Position numbers and translations under genes: made by a program. The notes below the pieces were generated by a model, which was not told the origin of the DNA, did not search any database, and was given only the letters and a program-made list of their open reading frames with translations. Below, one piece after another: positions 8,203 to 16,007 of a DNA stretch of 64,000 nucleotides. The stretch is from the NCBI GenBank assembly GCA_944321945.1, contig CALUNE010000002.1, positions 186,001-250,000 on the forward strand, written 5' to 3'. The first letter of the stretch is position 1. Every line of letters begins with the position of its first letter. This stretch comes from an uncultured Alistipes sp. Its GTDB lineage: Bacteria; Bacteroidota; Bacteroidia; Bacteroidales; Rikenellaceae.

Positions 8203-8694
8203 TTACTTGGAAGTTGGCGTGTAAGTTTCAAAGGTCTGATCATCGTAGAAGATGACAATCCTCTTCACGGCGGCTTTGTGTGGCGCGGACACTCGGATGT
8301 CCGATGCGGAATCAACCGTCGCAGCTTCGGAGTTTGGTCCGATTGTCGATGTTGAAGCATGATTCTCGTTTTTGGAGGAATCGGCAAACAAACCCAGATC
8401 ATTTCCGATGTTTCGGTTTGCGGGCGTTCTGCCAGAAGCCAACGAGGCGTTCACCGAGTTCACCGGAGTCTCATGTGAGATGTCACTTCGATACATTTGA
8501 TCGGAATCGAGCAACAGCCAGTCGGGGTTGATTCGGGGGAACCGTCTGAGAATTTTTTGGAGCAGTTCGAAACTCGGTTTGTTTCGTCCAGCAAGAATAT
8601 GCGAGATTCCAGCAGGATTGATTTCAAGCATGTCTGCCAGTTGGCTCGGCCTTAAACCTTCGCGATTCAACAATTCGAGCAATTTTTCCCTCAT
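8203..8694 (-). CDS. XRE-family helix-turn-helix regulator
   Basis: 163 residues. The N-terminal HTH (about 1-62) reads MREKLLELLNREGLRPSQLADMLEINPAGISHILAGRNKPS and then FELLQKILRRFPRINPDWLL, the phage-repressor-like form common in Bacteroidota. A low-complexity Ser/Asn/Thr middle (about 68-140) leads to a short conserved-looking end, VKRIVIFYDDQTFETYTP, which could mediate dimerisation or sensing. Its promoter at 8710-8741 is overlapped by TTTAC/GTAAA palindromes, so autorepression is likely. No toxin or peptidase partner gene is adjacent. Target unknown. Confidence 0.85.
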   Translation of the reverse strand: MREKLLELLNREGLRPSQLADMLEINPAGISHILAGRNKPSFELLQKILRRFPRINPDWLLLDSDQMYRSDISHETPVNSVNASLASGRTPANRNIGNDLGLFADSSKNENHASTSTIGPNSEAATVDSASDIRVSAPHKAAVKRIVIFYDDQTFETYTPTSK

Positions 8695-8702
8695 CAGCGT
8701 AA

Positions 8703-9176
8703 TTTTTTACAAATATAAACTTTTTTCTTTTGTAAAACAAGAAAATTCTACATTTGTAAAATGTTAATAACTGTTGATAAAGTTTACAAAAGTAAAATCG
8801 AAGATATGGTTAAAATACTTCTGCGTGATTATTTAAATGAATTCTTTCGTTAAATATATATTTTCCATTGATAACCAGATTATTATTATTATGACATATT
8901 GTGCTGGTTCTGTTTGTTCGTCGTATTTTTGCCTCACCTGCTTTATATTCCCTTAAATAAACTTTAATTAGTTCTTGTAAATATATGGAAATCAGCTATT
9001 GCTCTGGTGTTAATTTAATCATTTAACCGCTCTTTTGGTGACTTAGACGAACGATTTACTGCGCTACTAATGTAATTAACAAAAGTAACAATTAACAACG
9101 ATTTTAACAGAAGTTTTATTTACAAATGTAATTACAAATGGAAATTGAACAGTTCTCGTGTTTTACAATTGTAAAA
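8703..9176. repeat. Cluster of TTTAC/GTAAA palindromes, candidate operators
   Basis: Scattered copies of one inverted motif: TTTTTTACAAATA near 8703-8715, CTTTTGTAAAAC at 8727-8738, TACATTTGTAAAAT at 8749-8762, TTTAC-AAAA-GTAAA at 8783-8796, TACAAATGTA at 9121-9130 followed by TTACAAATG at 9132-9140, and the perfect 16-bp palindrome TTTTACAATTGTAAAA at 9161-9176. The first two lie on the XRE promoter. The symmetry and spacing look like binding sites for a dimeric regulator, most simply the neighbouring XRE protein. The AT-rich background raises chance matches, so only the perfect palindrome and the promoter pair are strong. Confidence 0.6.
8710..8741 (-). promoter_or_regulatory. Promoter of the XRE regulator, overlapped by its candidate operators
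   Basis: On the minus strand CTTG (8741-8738), a 20-base spacer and TATATTTG (8717-8710) fit the Bacteroidota promoter with one mismatch at -33. TTTTGTAAAA (8728-8737) fills the spacer and the TTTTTTACAAATA site covers the -7 box, an arrangement expected for autorepression. Confidence 0.6.
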
Positions 9177-9285
9177 TAACTACCCTATTTACCCCCTGAA
9201 AAAGTAAATTTCCAATATTTAAAGCCGAACATGAACTTATTTTATTAACAATCTCGGATTTCGACTACATTATGTTAAATATAAA
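8797..9285. other. AT-rich gene-free island
   Basis: About 490 bases without a believable open frame, far more AT-rich than the rest of the window. It contains the distal palindromes listed separately and a plus-strand promoter-like pair (TTGT 8899-8902, TATTTTTG 8924-8931) that could drive a small RNA. No DnaA-box cluster, tRNA fold or transposon end is visible. Confidence 0.45.
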
Positions 9286-9322
9286 AGAGCCGGACTGTTA
9301 TTCAGATTAACAATCCGGCTCT
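9286..9322 (-). terminator. Terminator of the HIT gene
   Basis: AGAGCCGGACTGTTA (9286-9300) pairs with TAACAATCCGGCTCT (9308-9322) with a single mismatch around a 7-base loop. Read on the minus strand it is followed by a TTTTAT tract, as expected for the gene ending at 9356. Confidence 0.85.
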
Positions 9323-9355
9323 CTTACAGAGATTTATCTGTTTATTAACAGTCGC

Positions 9356-9742
9356 CTATTTTGCGAGTTTATTGGCGATTTCTTGAAACTCTTCTGGTGT
9401 CAATTTGAGCTTTTCGCGGTGGAAATCGACGTCATTTTCGCTCTGAATGGGGATTAAATGGATGTGTGCATGGGGAACTTCGAGGCCTAAAACGACAACT
9501 GCAACCTTTTTGCAAGCTATTTCGCGCTGGATTTTTGCAGCTACCCTTTTGGCGAAGATCATCATGCCGGCCAGGGTCTCGTCATCGAGATCGAACAGGT
9601 AGTCGACCTCCTGTTTGGGGACGATCAGCGTGTGACCTTTGGTGAGTGGATTGATGTCCAGAAATGCATAATAGCGGTCATCTTCGGCCACTTTGTACGA
9701 AGGGATCTCCCCTGCGATGATGCGTGAAAAAATCGTTGCCAT
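9356..9742 (-). CDS. HIT family nucleotide-binding protein
   Basis: 128-residue histidine-triad protein of the HINT/protein kinase C inhibitor-like branch. The N-terminus MATIFSRIIAGEIPSYKVAEDD and the central LDINPLTKGHTLIVPK are typical. The catalytic triad is HAHIHL with His at about 91, 93 and 95. Such proteins hydrolyse nucleotide phosphoramidates or AMP derivatives; the substrate here is unknown. Cytoplasmic, single-gene unit with its own terminator. Confidence 0.93.
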   Translation of the reverse strand: MATIFSRIIAGEIPSYKVAEDDRYYAFLDINPLTKGHTLIVPKQEVDYLFDLDDETLAGMMIFAKRVAAKIQREIACKKVAVVVLGLEVPHAHIHLIPIQSENDVDFHREKLKLTPEEFQEIANKLAK

Positions 9743-9990
9743 ATGGTTTATTTTTTATGGTTTTGTGTCTCTGTTGTCTTCATCTTGTCAGCCTTCAATT
9801 GCTGTTTACCTTTGATTCTTCGCTAACTCTTCCCGTCAACAGTTTCTTCTTGGCTTGGGGCCTGCAAGGATTTTGGGGGTGTACTGGAGCTCGCATATAC
9901 GGCATATTGACGGCTTGTCTCGGAGCCGGTTGGCATTGAAGTGGTTTCTTTCCGGTATTGTTGGATTCGCGCGATTGGCAGAGTTCCGAT

Positions 9991-10767
9991 TTAGTCCTCA
10001 AATTTGGGCTTCAGAATCTCGGAATAGATGACTGCACGGCGCAAATCGAACTCCTCGACCAGTTCCGTAATGTTCTCTTGGCCTTTTCGCATACTTTTTC
10101 CGGGGGGCTTTGGAAAAGCGGGTTCACCCTCGGCTTTCTGCTTCAGGTCGCCGGAAATGTTGTTTCGAGTCATGGAACAATCGAAATCCGTACATTCTGA
10201 CGTTTCCGCTGTTTCATATTCGGGAATGTACTCTTCGATGGAGATCTCCTCCAGACTTTGGTATTCGTCCGGAACAGCATCCGGAACAGGCGTTTGAGTT
10301 TGTCGGCTCTCGCTGCTCGGTATCGGATTGCGGCGGGTTTCTCGATACGGCAATTGATCGGGATCTTGGGGTTGCGCTTTCCGGTCGAATTCCGTTTGCA
10401 ACCCCCTTTCGATGTTGCTTCGGGGAGTCCGGTCGGTTTCTTTCCGCAAGACGCTGCTGTGACCGTTCGGAGCGGTTGTGGTCCGAGGTGTTGGAACGTT
10501 GGCGTCGGATATGGGAGATCTATTGTTTCCGGTCTGAGGACTGTTCTCAAATGTTGGGATTGAGGTCGGTATTCGGGAAGTTGTGGCGGTTTCGGAACTT
10601 TGGGGGGCGGTATCCTCGTTGTTCCAGGGAATCGAGGGCCAGGCCTCTCCGTGTCCGGACGGGTTGTTTCCCTCCTTTCCGCGTGTTTTGCGGGCTTTGG
10701 AAAGGGAGTTGTAGATCATCGCGCCCACGATGATCACGACCCATAATATCGTCGAGAAATCCTCCAT
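9991..10767 (-). CDS. Hypothetical membrane-anchored protein, low-complexity
   Basis: 258 residues, family not recognised. One N-terminal membrane segment (about 4-20, FSTILWVVIIVGAMIYNSL) is followed by a basic patch (SKARKTRG), about 180 polar residues rich in Ser, Thr, Pro, Asn and Arg, an acidic block (EEISIEEYIPEYETAE) and a short ordered end (ITELVEEFDLRRAVIYSEILKPKFED). The inside-facing tail looks disordered with a short C-terminal motif that may dock a partner. It starts 7 bases after the rsh stop, so it is probably the last gene of the bcp-recA-rsh series. Confidence 0.7.
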   Translation of the reverse strand: MEDFSTILWVVIIVGAMIYNSLSKARKTRGKEGNNPSGHGEAWPSIPWNNEDTAPQSSETATTSRIPTSIPTFENSPQTGNNRSPISDANVPTPRTTTAPNGHSSVLRKETDRTPRSNIERGLQTEFDRKAQPQDPDQLPYRETRRNPIPSSESRQTQTPVPDAVPDEYQSLEEISIEEYIPEYETAETSECTDFDCSMTRNNISGDLKQKAEGEPAFPKPPGKSMRKGQENITELVEEFDLRRAVIYSEILKPKFED

Positions 10768-10774
10768 GCGGACA

Positions 10775-12997
10775 TCAGTTCATGGTTCGTTTGACGGTTT
10801 CGATGCCTTTTATCTGACGCAATTTGTCCATGACGGCATTCAGGCTTTCGGCATCCTTTACGTAGAGGCTGACATTGCCTTCGAAGATTCCGTCATGGCT
10901 GTGGATGTTGACTTCGCGGATATTGATGTTGAAGTCGTTGGTGACGACCGTAGCCAGATCAAGCAGCAGGCCCTGGCGGTCGATTCCGCGCAACTCCGTG
11001 GTAACCAGGTAGGACATGGCCTTGTGCTGCGACCATTTGATCTCCTCCTTGACGATATTTTTGCCGTATTGGGCGGCCAGGCGGTTCAGCTCGTCGCACG
11101 TAGCCTTGTGGACGATGATTTTGCCCGATGCGGGGTCTCTGTAACCGACGACCTTGTCGCCCGGAATCGGTTTGCAGCACTCGGCGATTTCGAATCGGGG
11201 TTCGATCGGAGAGTCGGTTGCAATCGGAGTGATATCGCCTTCGGATGCGGTCGAATCGTCGTTTTCCTCCTCCTCCTTCTGGGGAATAAAGAGGGTCCAG
11301 AACTTGAGTATTTTGCTTTTGGAGTTGACCTTGAGGGCTTTATCAAGGTTTTCGAGCGTGACGATGCCGGCACCGATCTTACTGTATAACTCCTCTTTGT
11401 TGTTACAGTCGTAGATGGGGACGATTTTACGCAGAACGCGTCCACTCAATTTGATATTCAGGGACTTCATTCGTTCGTCGAGCATCTGCATGCCGCGTTC
11501 GATGTTGTTTTGACGCTCGCGTTTGAGGAAGCTCTTGATGGCTTGTTTGGCCTTGGCGGTGGTGACCACTTCGAGCCATTCGGGCTTGGGACGGGCGTTG
11601 TCGGCCGTAATGATCTCGATCTGGTCGCCGCTGTTGATCTGCGTGGTGATCGGTTCGAGCTTGTGATTGATCTTGGCGCTGATGGCGTTGTTTCCGATCT
11701 TCGAGTGGATGTCGTATGCGAAGTCGAGGGCCGTGGCGCCATAAGGCATTTTCCGGGCCTCTCCTTTCGGTGTAAACACCACAATCTCCGACGTGTAGAG
11801 CGATAACTTGAAGTTGTCCAGGAAGTCGACTGCATTCTCCGTCGGACTGTTCAGCGCGGCGCGGATCTGCTTGAGCCACTTGTCGAATTCATCCTCGTCC
11901 TGCGAGATTGTGGCGTGTTTGTACTTCCAGTGGGCGGCGAATCCGCGTTCGGCGATATCCTCCATGCGCTGCGTGCGGATCTGTACCTCGACCCATACGC
12001 CGTCGGGTCCCATGACCGTCGAGTGCAACGCTTCGTAGCCGTTGGCCTTTGGCATCGAGATCCAGTCCCGGAGCCGGTCGGGTTTCGGGGTGTAGATATC
12101 GGTGATGGTCGAGTAGATCTGCCAGCATTGGGTCTTTTCCGAGGGGAACGGCAGCGGCTTGAAGACGATGCGGATGGCAAACAGGTCGTAAATCTCCTCG
12201 AAGGGGATCTGTTTGCGCTGCATTTTGCTCCAGATCGAGTAGACGCTCTTGACGCGGCCCGAGATTTCGTAGTTGATGTTGTCGCGGTTCAGGGCGGCGA
12301 TGATCGGGGCGTTGAACTTGTCGATGAACTCCTTGCGGGAGGCTTCGCTCTCCTGGAGCTTGCGGGTGATTTCGGCGTATTGCTGCGGGAAGCGGTACTT
12401 CATGCAGAGGTCTTCCAGCTCGCTTTTGATCGAGTAGAGGCCGAGCCGGTATGCCAGCGGAGCGAAGAGGTAGATCGTCTCTCCGGTGATCTTGATCTGC
12501 TTGTTGAGGGGCATCGAGCCGAGGGTTCGCATGTTGTGCAGACGGTCGGCGATCTTGATCAGGATGACGCGCACGTCGTCCGAGAGGGTCAGCAGCACCT
12601 TTCGGAAGTATTCGGCCTGTTCGGAGGTGTCGGCATTGAAGACGCCGGACATTTTGGTCAGGCCGTCGACCATCGAGGCGATTTTGGGGCCGAAGATCCG
12701 CTCCATGTCTTCGACCGTGTATTCGGTATCTTCGACGACATCGTGCAGCAGTGCGGCGACGACCGACTTGACGCCCAGACCGATCTCTTCGATGACGATC
12801 TTGGCTACTGCAATAGGATGCAGGAGGTATGGCTCGCCGGAGCGGCGCCGTACCCCCTCGTGAGCCTCCTTGGCGAGGAAAAACGCGCGTTTAATCAGAT
12901 TCCAGTCCTCATCGTTCTTGCAGATTCGGGTACAGGAAAGCAGCAGATCGTCCCATTTTTCCTTGATCAGGGCTTCATCCTCGGCAGTATATCCCAT
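10775..12997 (-). CDS. rsh: Bifunctional (p)ppGpp synthetase/hydrolase
   Basis: 740-residue long RSH protein controlling the alarmone (p)ppGpp. The HD hydrolase domain carries the full HDVVED motif (His85-Asp86, Glu89-Asp90), so hydrolysis should be active. The synthetase domain follows, with GRVKSVYSIWSKM, YDLFAIRIVF and EVQIRTQRMEDIAERG, then TGS (VFTPKGEARKMPYGATALDFAYDIH), a zinc-finger/helical part (RFEIAECCKPIPGDKVVGY) and a C-terminal ACT domain (TTELRGIDRQGLLLDLATVV). It lies 8 bases after recA, linking DNA repair and stringent control in one transcript. The name relA or spoT would be equally defensible. Confidence 0.95.
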   Translation of the reverse strand: MGYTAEDEALIKEKWDDLLLSCTRICKNDEDWNLIKRAFFLAKEAHEGVRRRSGEPYLLHPIAVAKIVIEEIGLGVKSVVAALLHDVVEDTEYTVEDMERIFGPKIASMVDGLTKMSGVFNADTSEQAEYFRKVLLTLSDDVRVILIKIADRLHNMRTLGSMPLNKQIKITGETIYLFAPLAYRLGLYSIKSELEDLCMKYRFPQQYAEITRKLQESEASRKEFIDKFNAPIIAALNRDNINYEISGRVKSVYSIWSKMQRKQIPFEEIYDLFAIRIVFKPLPFPSEKTQCWQIYSTITDIYTPKPDRLRDWISMPKANGYEALHSTVMGPDGVWVEVQIRTQRMEDIAERGFAAHWKYKHATISQDEDEFDKWLKQIRAALNSPTENAVDFLDNFKLSLYTSEIVVFTPKGEARKMPYGATALDFAYDIHSKIGNNAISAKINHKLEPITTQINSGDQIEIITADNARPKPEWLEVVTTAKAKQAIKSFLKRERQNNIERGMQMLDERMKSLNIKLSGRVLRKIVPIYDCNNKEELYSKIGAGIVTLENLDKALKVNSKSKILKFWTLFIPQKEEEENDDSTASEGDITPIATDSPIEPRFEIAECCKPIPGDKVVGYRDPASGKIIVHKATCDELNRLAAQYGKNIVKEEIKWSQHKAMSYLVTTELRGIDRQGLLLDLATVVTNDFNINIREVNIHSHDGIFEGNVSLYVKDAESLNAVMDKLRQIKGIETVKRTMN

Positions 12998-13005
12998 AGG
13001 CTACT

Positions 13006-14022
13006 CTACTCTTTTTTAGGGTTTTTCAGAGCTTCGCGGACCTTCTGTTCGATTTCGTCGGCCAGAGCCTTGTCGTTCTTGAGCAGCTCCTTGACGGCAT
13101 CGCGGCCCTGCCCGATCTTGCGGTCGCCATAGGAGAACCACGATCCGGCCTTTTTGATGATTCCGTAATCGACACCCAGGTCGATGATTTCGCCGATCTT
13201 GGAGATTCCCTCGCCGAACATGATGTCGAATTCGGCGCGTTTGAACGGGGGGGCCACCTTGTTCTTGACGACCTTGACCTTAGTCCGGGTACCGAGTTGC
13301 TCTTCGCCGTCCTTGATGACCGACATGCGGCGGATGTCGATACGCACCGAGGCATAGAACTTCAGGGCATTACCGCCCGTCGTGGTTTCGGGGTTGCCGT
13401 ATACGACGCCGATCTTGTCGCGCAGCTGGTTGATGAAGATGCAGACGGTCTTGGTTTTCGAGATGCTCGAGGTCAGTTTGCGCAGGGCCTGGGACATGAG
13501 CCGGGCCTGCAGACCCATCTTCGAATCGCCCATCTCGCCTTCGATTTCGGCCTTGGGGGTCAGAGCCGCCACCGAGTCGATGACGATGATGTCGATGGCG
13601 CTCGAACGGATCAGCGAGTCGGCGATTTCGAGGGCCTGCTCGCCGTTGTCGGGCTGCGAGATCAGCAGGTTGTCGACATCGACGCCGAGTTTCTGGGCGT
13701 AGAAGCTGTCGAAGGCATGTTCGGCATCGATGAAGGCGGCGATACCGCCGGCCTTCTGGGCCTCGGCGATGGCGTGAATGGCCAGCGTGGTTTTACCCGA
13801 CGATTCGGGGCCGTAGATCTCGATGACGCGGCCCTTGGGATATCCGCCGACACCGAGGGCCATGTCGAGCGTGATGGAGCCCGTGGGGATGACCGGAATG
13901 TCGTTCACCTCGGTGCTGTTCATGCGCATGATCGAGCCTTTGCCGAAGTCTTTTTCTATTTTTTGCATCACCGCGTCCAGAACCTTGAGTTTGTCCGCGT
14001 TAACAGGTACTTTTTCTGCCAT
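13006..14022 (-). CDS. recA: Recombinase RecA
   Basis: 338 residues, usual length. ATP-dependent strand exchange and co-protease for SOS cleavage. Walker [10 protein letters not shown] at 71-79, [19 protein letters not shown] (Walker B and L1 region), the L2 stretch with [19 protein letters not shown], and the [26 protein letters not shown]-terminal region are all intact. It follows a small hypothetical gene by 31 bases and precedes rsh by 8, so it is probably read from an upstream promoter shared with bcp. I saw no separate SOS operator in the short gap. Confidence 0.98.
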   Translation of the reverse strand: MAEKVPVNADKLKVLDAVMQKIEKDFGKGSIMRMNSTEVNDIPVIPTGSITLDMALGVGGYPKGRVIEIYGPESSGKTTLAIHAIAEAQKAGGIAAFIDAEHAFDSFYAQKLGVDVDNLLISQPDNGEQALEIADSLIRSSAIDIIVIDSVAALTPKAEIEGEMGDSKMGLQARLMSQALRKLTSSISKTKTVCIFINQLRDKIGVVYGNPETTTGGNALKFYASVRIDIRRMSVIKDGEEQLGTRTKVKVVKNKVAPPFKRAEFDIMFGEGISKIGEIIDLGVDYGIIKKAGSWFSYGDRKIGQGRDAVKELLKNDKALADEIEQKVREALKNPKKE

Positions 14023-14053
14023 TTTCGTGTATAGGTATTACTTTGTTGTCTAT

Positions 14054-14545
14054 TCAATTTCCGCCTCTTCCTCCCCCGGTTTTCCGCATCAGTTCGAGGG
14101 CCTTATCGGCGTCCGAGCGGTTGTCGGATTTCATCCGCAGGGGAAAGCGGATGATCCGTGCGTCGAGGGCCCGATCGGGGAAGGGGCTCCAGTTTCCATT
14201 GTTTCCGACGCTGAACCGCCAGTCGGCCCACTCGACAGCGGGGTCCTGTGGGGTGTTGCTGCGGTTTGTTTGGAGGGCAATCTCCTCGGCGCGTTGATCG
14301 GCGCGTTGGTGCATCAACTGCCGGATACGCCGGCGAGCCTGCTGAATCGGGTCGACCTCTTCGCGCAGCCATTCGACATCTCCGTCGAGGGGTTCGACCG
14401 TGAAATCGACGGCTCCGGCCGGAATTCCGACCTCGGGGAGTCCCCTGCCTGCGATCCTTTCGCCCGGACGCGGCTCCTGCCCGGCTCCGGCGATCGGAGC
14501 GGCAAGCAGCAGGGCTGCCAGGGTGATATGTCGTGCAGGGGGCAT
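14054..14545 (-). CDS. Small secreted hypothetical protein
   Basis: 163 residues, family not recognised. A signal peptide is visible at the start (MPPARHITLAALLLAAPIAGAGQE). The mature chain is charged, with an Arg/Gln-rich helix (QQARRRIRQLMHQRADQRAEEIALQ), a segment with WADWRFSVGNNGNWSPFPD, and a Gly-rich end (KTGGGRGGN). No Cys pairs and no membrane segment. It starts 8 bases after bcp and ends 31 bases before recA, so it belongs to that transcript. The coding status rests on the signal peptide and tight spacing. Confidence 0.7.
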   Translation of the reverse strand: MPPARHITLAALLLAAPIAGAGQEPRPGERIAGRGLPEVGIPAGAVDFTVEPLDGDVEWLREEVDPIQQARRRIRQLMHQRADQRAEEIALQTNRSNTPQDPAVEWADWRFSVGNNGNWSPFPDRALDARIIRFPLRMKSDNRSDADKALELMRKTGGGRGGN

Positions 14546-14553
14546 CTCATCGG

Positions 14554-15015
14554 TTATTTATAGGCGTCAACGATCTGCTGATAGTGGTTCTTGGTATCGA
14601 CCTTGGTGAAGACTTTCTCGATGCGGCCTTCGGGATCGATGACGAAGGTTGTGCGCAGAACTCCCATGTATTTGCGGCCGTACATCGACTTCTCGGCCCA
14701 CACGCCGTAGGCTTCGCACACCGAGTGGTCGGTATCGGCCAGGAGGGTGAAATTCAGGTCGTGTTTTGCGCAGAAATTCTGATGCGATCGCTCGCTGTCG
14801 GGGCTTACGCCGATGATGCGGAATCCCATTCGGGTCAGTTCCTCCTTTCCGTCGCGGAGGCTTTTGGCCTCGAGCGTGCATCCCGAGGTGTTGTCCTTGG
14901 GATAGAAATAGAGGATCGTACGCTGTCCGCGCAGATCGGCAAGTGTCAGAGTGTCACCATTCTGCGTCGTGGATCGGAAATCGGGGGCCATATCCCCCGG
15001 CTGTAAGGTCGTCAT
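14554..15015 (-). CDS. bcp: Thioredoxin-dependent thiol peroxidase (BCP/PrxQ)
   Basis: 153-residue peroxiredoxin that reduces hydroperoxides. The active site is YPKDNTSGCTLEA with the peroxidatic Cys46. The residue five positions on, a resolving Cys in E. coli BCP, is Lys here; a Cys in the next helix (HQNFCAKHDL) is the likely resolving residue, as in the alpha-3 subtype. First gene of the bcp-hypothetical-recA-rsh series. A minus-strand TACCTTTG box lies about 30 bases upstream. Confidence 0.94.
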   Translation of the reverse strand: MTTLQPGDMAPDFRSTTQNGDTLTLADLRGQRTILYFYPKDNTSGCTLEAKSLRDGKEELTRMGFRIIGVSPDSERSHQNFCAKHDLNFTLLADTDHSVCEAYGVWAEKSMYGRKYMGVLRTTFVIDPEGRIEKVFTKVDTKNHYQQIVDAYK

Positions 15016-15043
15016 AGGTCTTACCGGGAAAAAATCAGTTGTT

Positions 15044-15051
15044 CAAAGGTA
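15044..15051 (-). promoter_or_regulatory. Putative -7 element for the bcp-recA-rsh operon
   Basis: Minus-strand TACCTTTG, an exact -7 consensus, 29 bases before the bcp ATG. No TTTG is found at the -33 distance, so the promoter is only half supported. Confidence 0.4.
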
Positions 15052-15096
15052 GGAAAATTTCTGCGTATTTCCGCGATTTCGGGTCGAATTTTTGCC

Positions 15097-15309
15097 TCAA
15101 TCCCATTGATAGGTGACTTCGATCTGTTCGTAGAACTCCTCCTGTGTGGAGTTGATCCGTCGGTGGCAGGCCGGGCATCGGATCGAGGTTTCGGTCTCGA
15201 TATGCTCGCCGCAGCCGACGCACACCGGCAGTACGCCGTAACCGGGCTGCATGTAGTGGTCGAATTGCGCACCGCAGTGCTTGCAACGGATTTTGTAAGC
15301 TGTTCCCAT
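15097..15309 (-). CDS. Zinc-ribbon small protein
   Basis: 70 residues with three CxxC pairs: CKHC at 9-12, CVGC at 30-33 and CPAC at 45-48, a pattern expected for one or two structural zinc sites. Starts MGTAYKIRCKHCG and ends with an acidic helix, EEFYEQIEVTYQWD. No catalytic motif. Small zinc-ribbon proteins of this form occur across Bacteroidales with no assigned role. It stands 81 bases before bcp and 138 bases after the carbonic anhydrase stop, so its operon membership is unclear. Confidence 0.82.
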   Translation of the reverse strand: MGTAYKIRCKHCGAQFDHYMQPGYGVLPVCVGCGEHIETETSIRCPACHRRINSTQEEFYEQIEVTYQWD

Positions 15310-15447
15310 GGTCGTAAGGTTTTATTGGTTCACGATGCAAAGGAACGATCCGCGAGCGACAACTTGTGACACGACGCGAGAAAGCTGCAAAAAATATCCA
15401 TCTATCCACCCTGTTACGCCTGCTTGACGCTCGGCTCCGGAGTCGTA

Positions 15448-16005
15448 TCAGTCGTTCTTCCGTTCCTCGATGGGGGTCAACTTGCCCGTCGTGGAGTCCA
15501 TGATGTACCCTTTCACGACGATGTCGTCGGGGACGAGCGGATGGTTGCGCACCAGATCGACCGTTTCGAGCACGGCGGCCTCGGTGTCATCGAATCCGTG
15601 CAGCCAGGCGTCGAGGTCGATTCCGCAGTGCTTCATCAGCGTGATATGGTGTTCGGGGATGCCGCGCTGCTTCATCAGCTGCTGCATCTCGGCGCTGTCC
15701 ATTCCCTGCACGCCGCAGTTGGTGTGACCGATGATCATCACCTCGGTGACGCCCAGTTCGTAGATGGCCACGAGCAGACTGCGCACCGTACTGTCGAACG
15801 GGTTGGTAATCGTCCCGCCGGCATTCTTGATGATCTTCACGTCGCCGTTTTTCAGGCCGAGAGCCGCGGGCAGCAGCTCGACGAGCCGCGTGTCCATGCA
15901 GGTGACGATGGCGATGCGTTTGTTGGGGTATTTGTCCGTGATGAAGCGCTCGTAGCCCTTTTCGGCCACGAAGCGACGGTTGAAAGCGAGAATTTCGTCG
16001 ATCAT
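15448..16005 (-). CDS. Beta-class carbonic anhydrase
   Basis: 185-residue cytoplasmic enzyme for interconversion of CO2 and bicarbonate. Zinc ligands and catalytic dyad are visible: Cys36 and Asp38 in TCMDTR, and His94 and Cys97 in IGHTNCG. The N-terminus MIDEILAFNRRFVAEKGYE and short length fit the small type common in Firmicutes and Bacteroidota. It follows the WYL regulator by 2 bases, so the two share a transcript. Bicarbonate supply for carboxylation is the usual role. Confidence 0.92.
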   Translation of the reverse strand: MIDEILAFNRRFVAEKGYERFITDKYPNKRIAIVTCMDTRLVELLPAALGLKNGDVKIIKNAGGTITNPFDSTVRSLLVAIYELGVTEVMIIGHTNCGVQGMDSAEMQQLMKQRGIPEHHITLMKHCGIDLDAWLHGFDDTEAAVLETVDLVRNHPLVPDDIVVKGYIMDSTTGKLTPIEERKND

Positions 16006-16007
16006 GT

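Noticed and set aside
8203..8694. XRE gene as antitoxin of a toxin-antitoxin pair
   Set aside because: No short partner open frame overlaps or adjoins it on either strand.
8695..9285. oriC at the AT-rich island
   Set aside because: Only near-matches to the DnaA box were seen (TGTTGATAA at 8772-8780 has one mismatch). No cluster, and the palindromes are TTTAC-type, not DnaA-type.
9743..9990. RNA gene between the HIT and hypothetical genes
   Set aside because: No cloverleaf, SRP-like or other conserved fold recognised by eye in the 248 bases.
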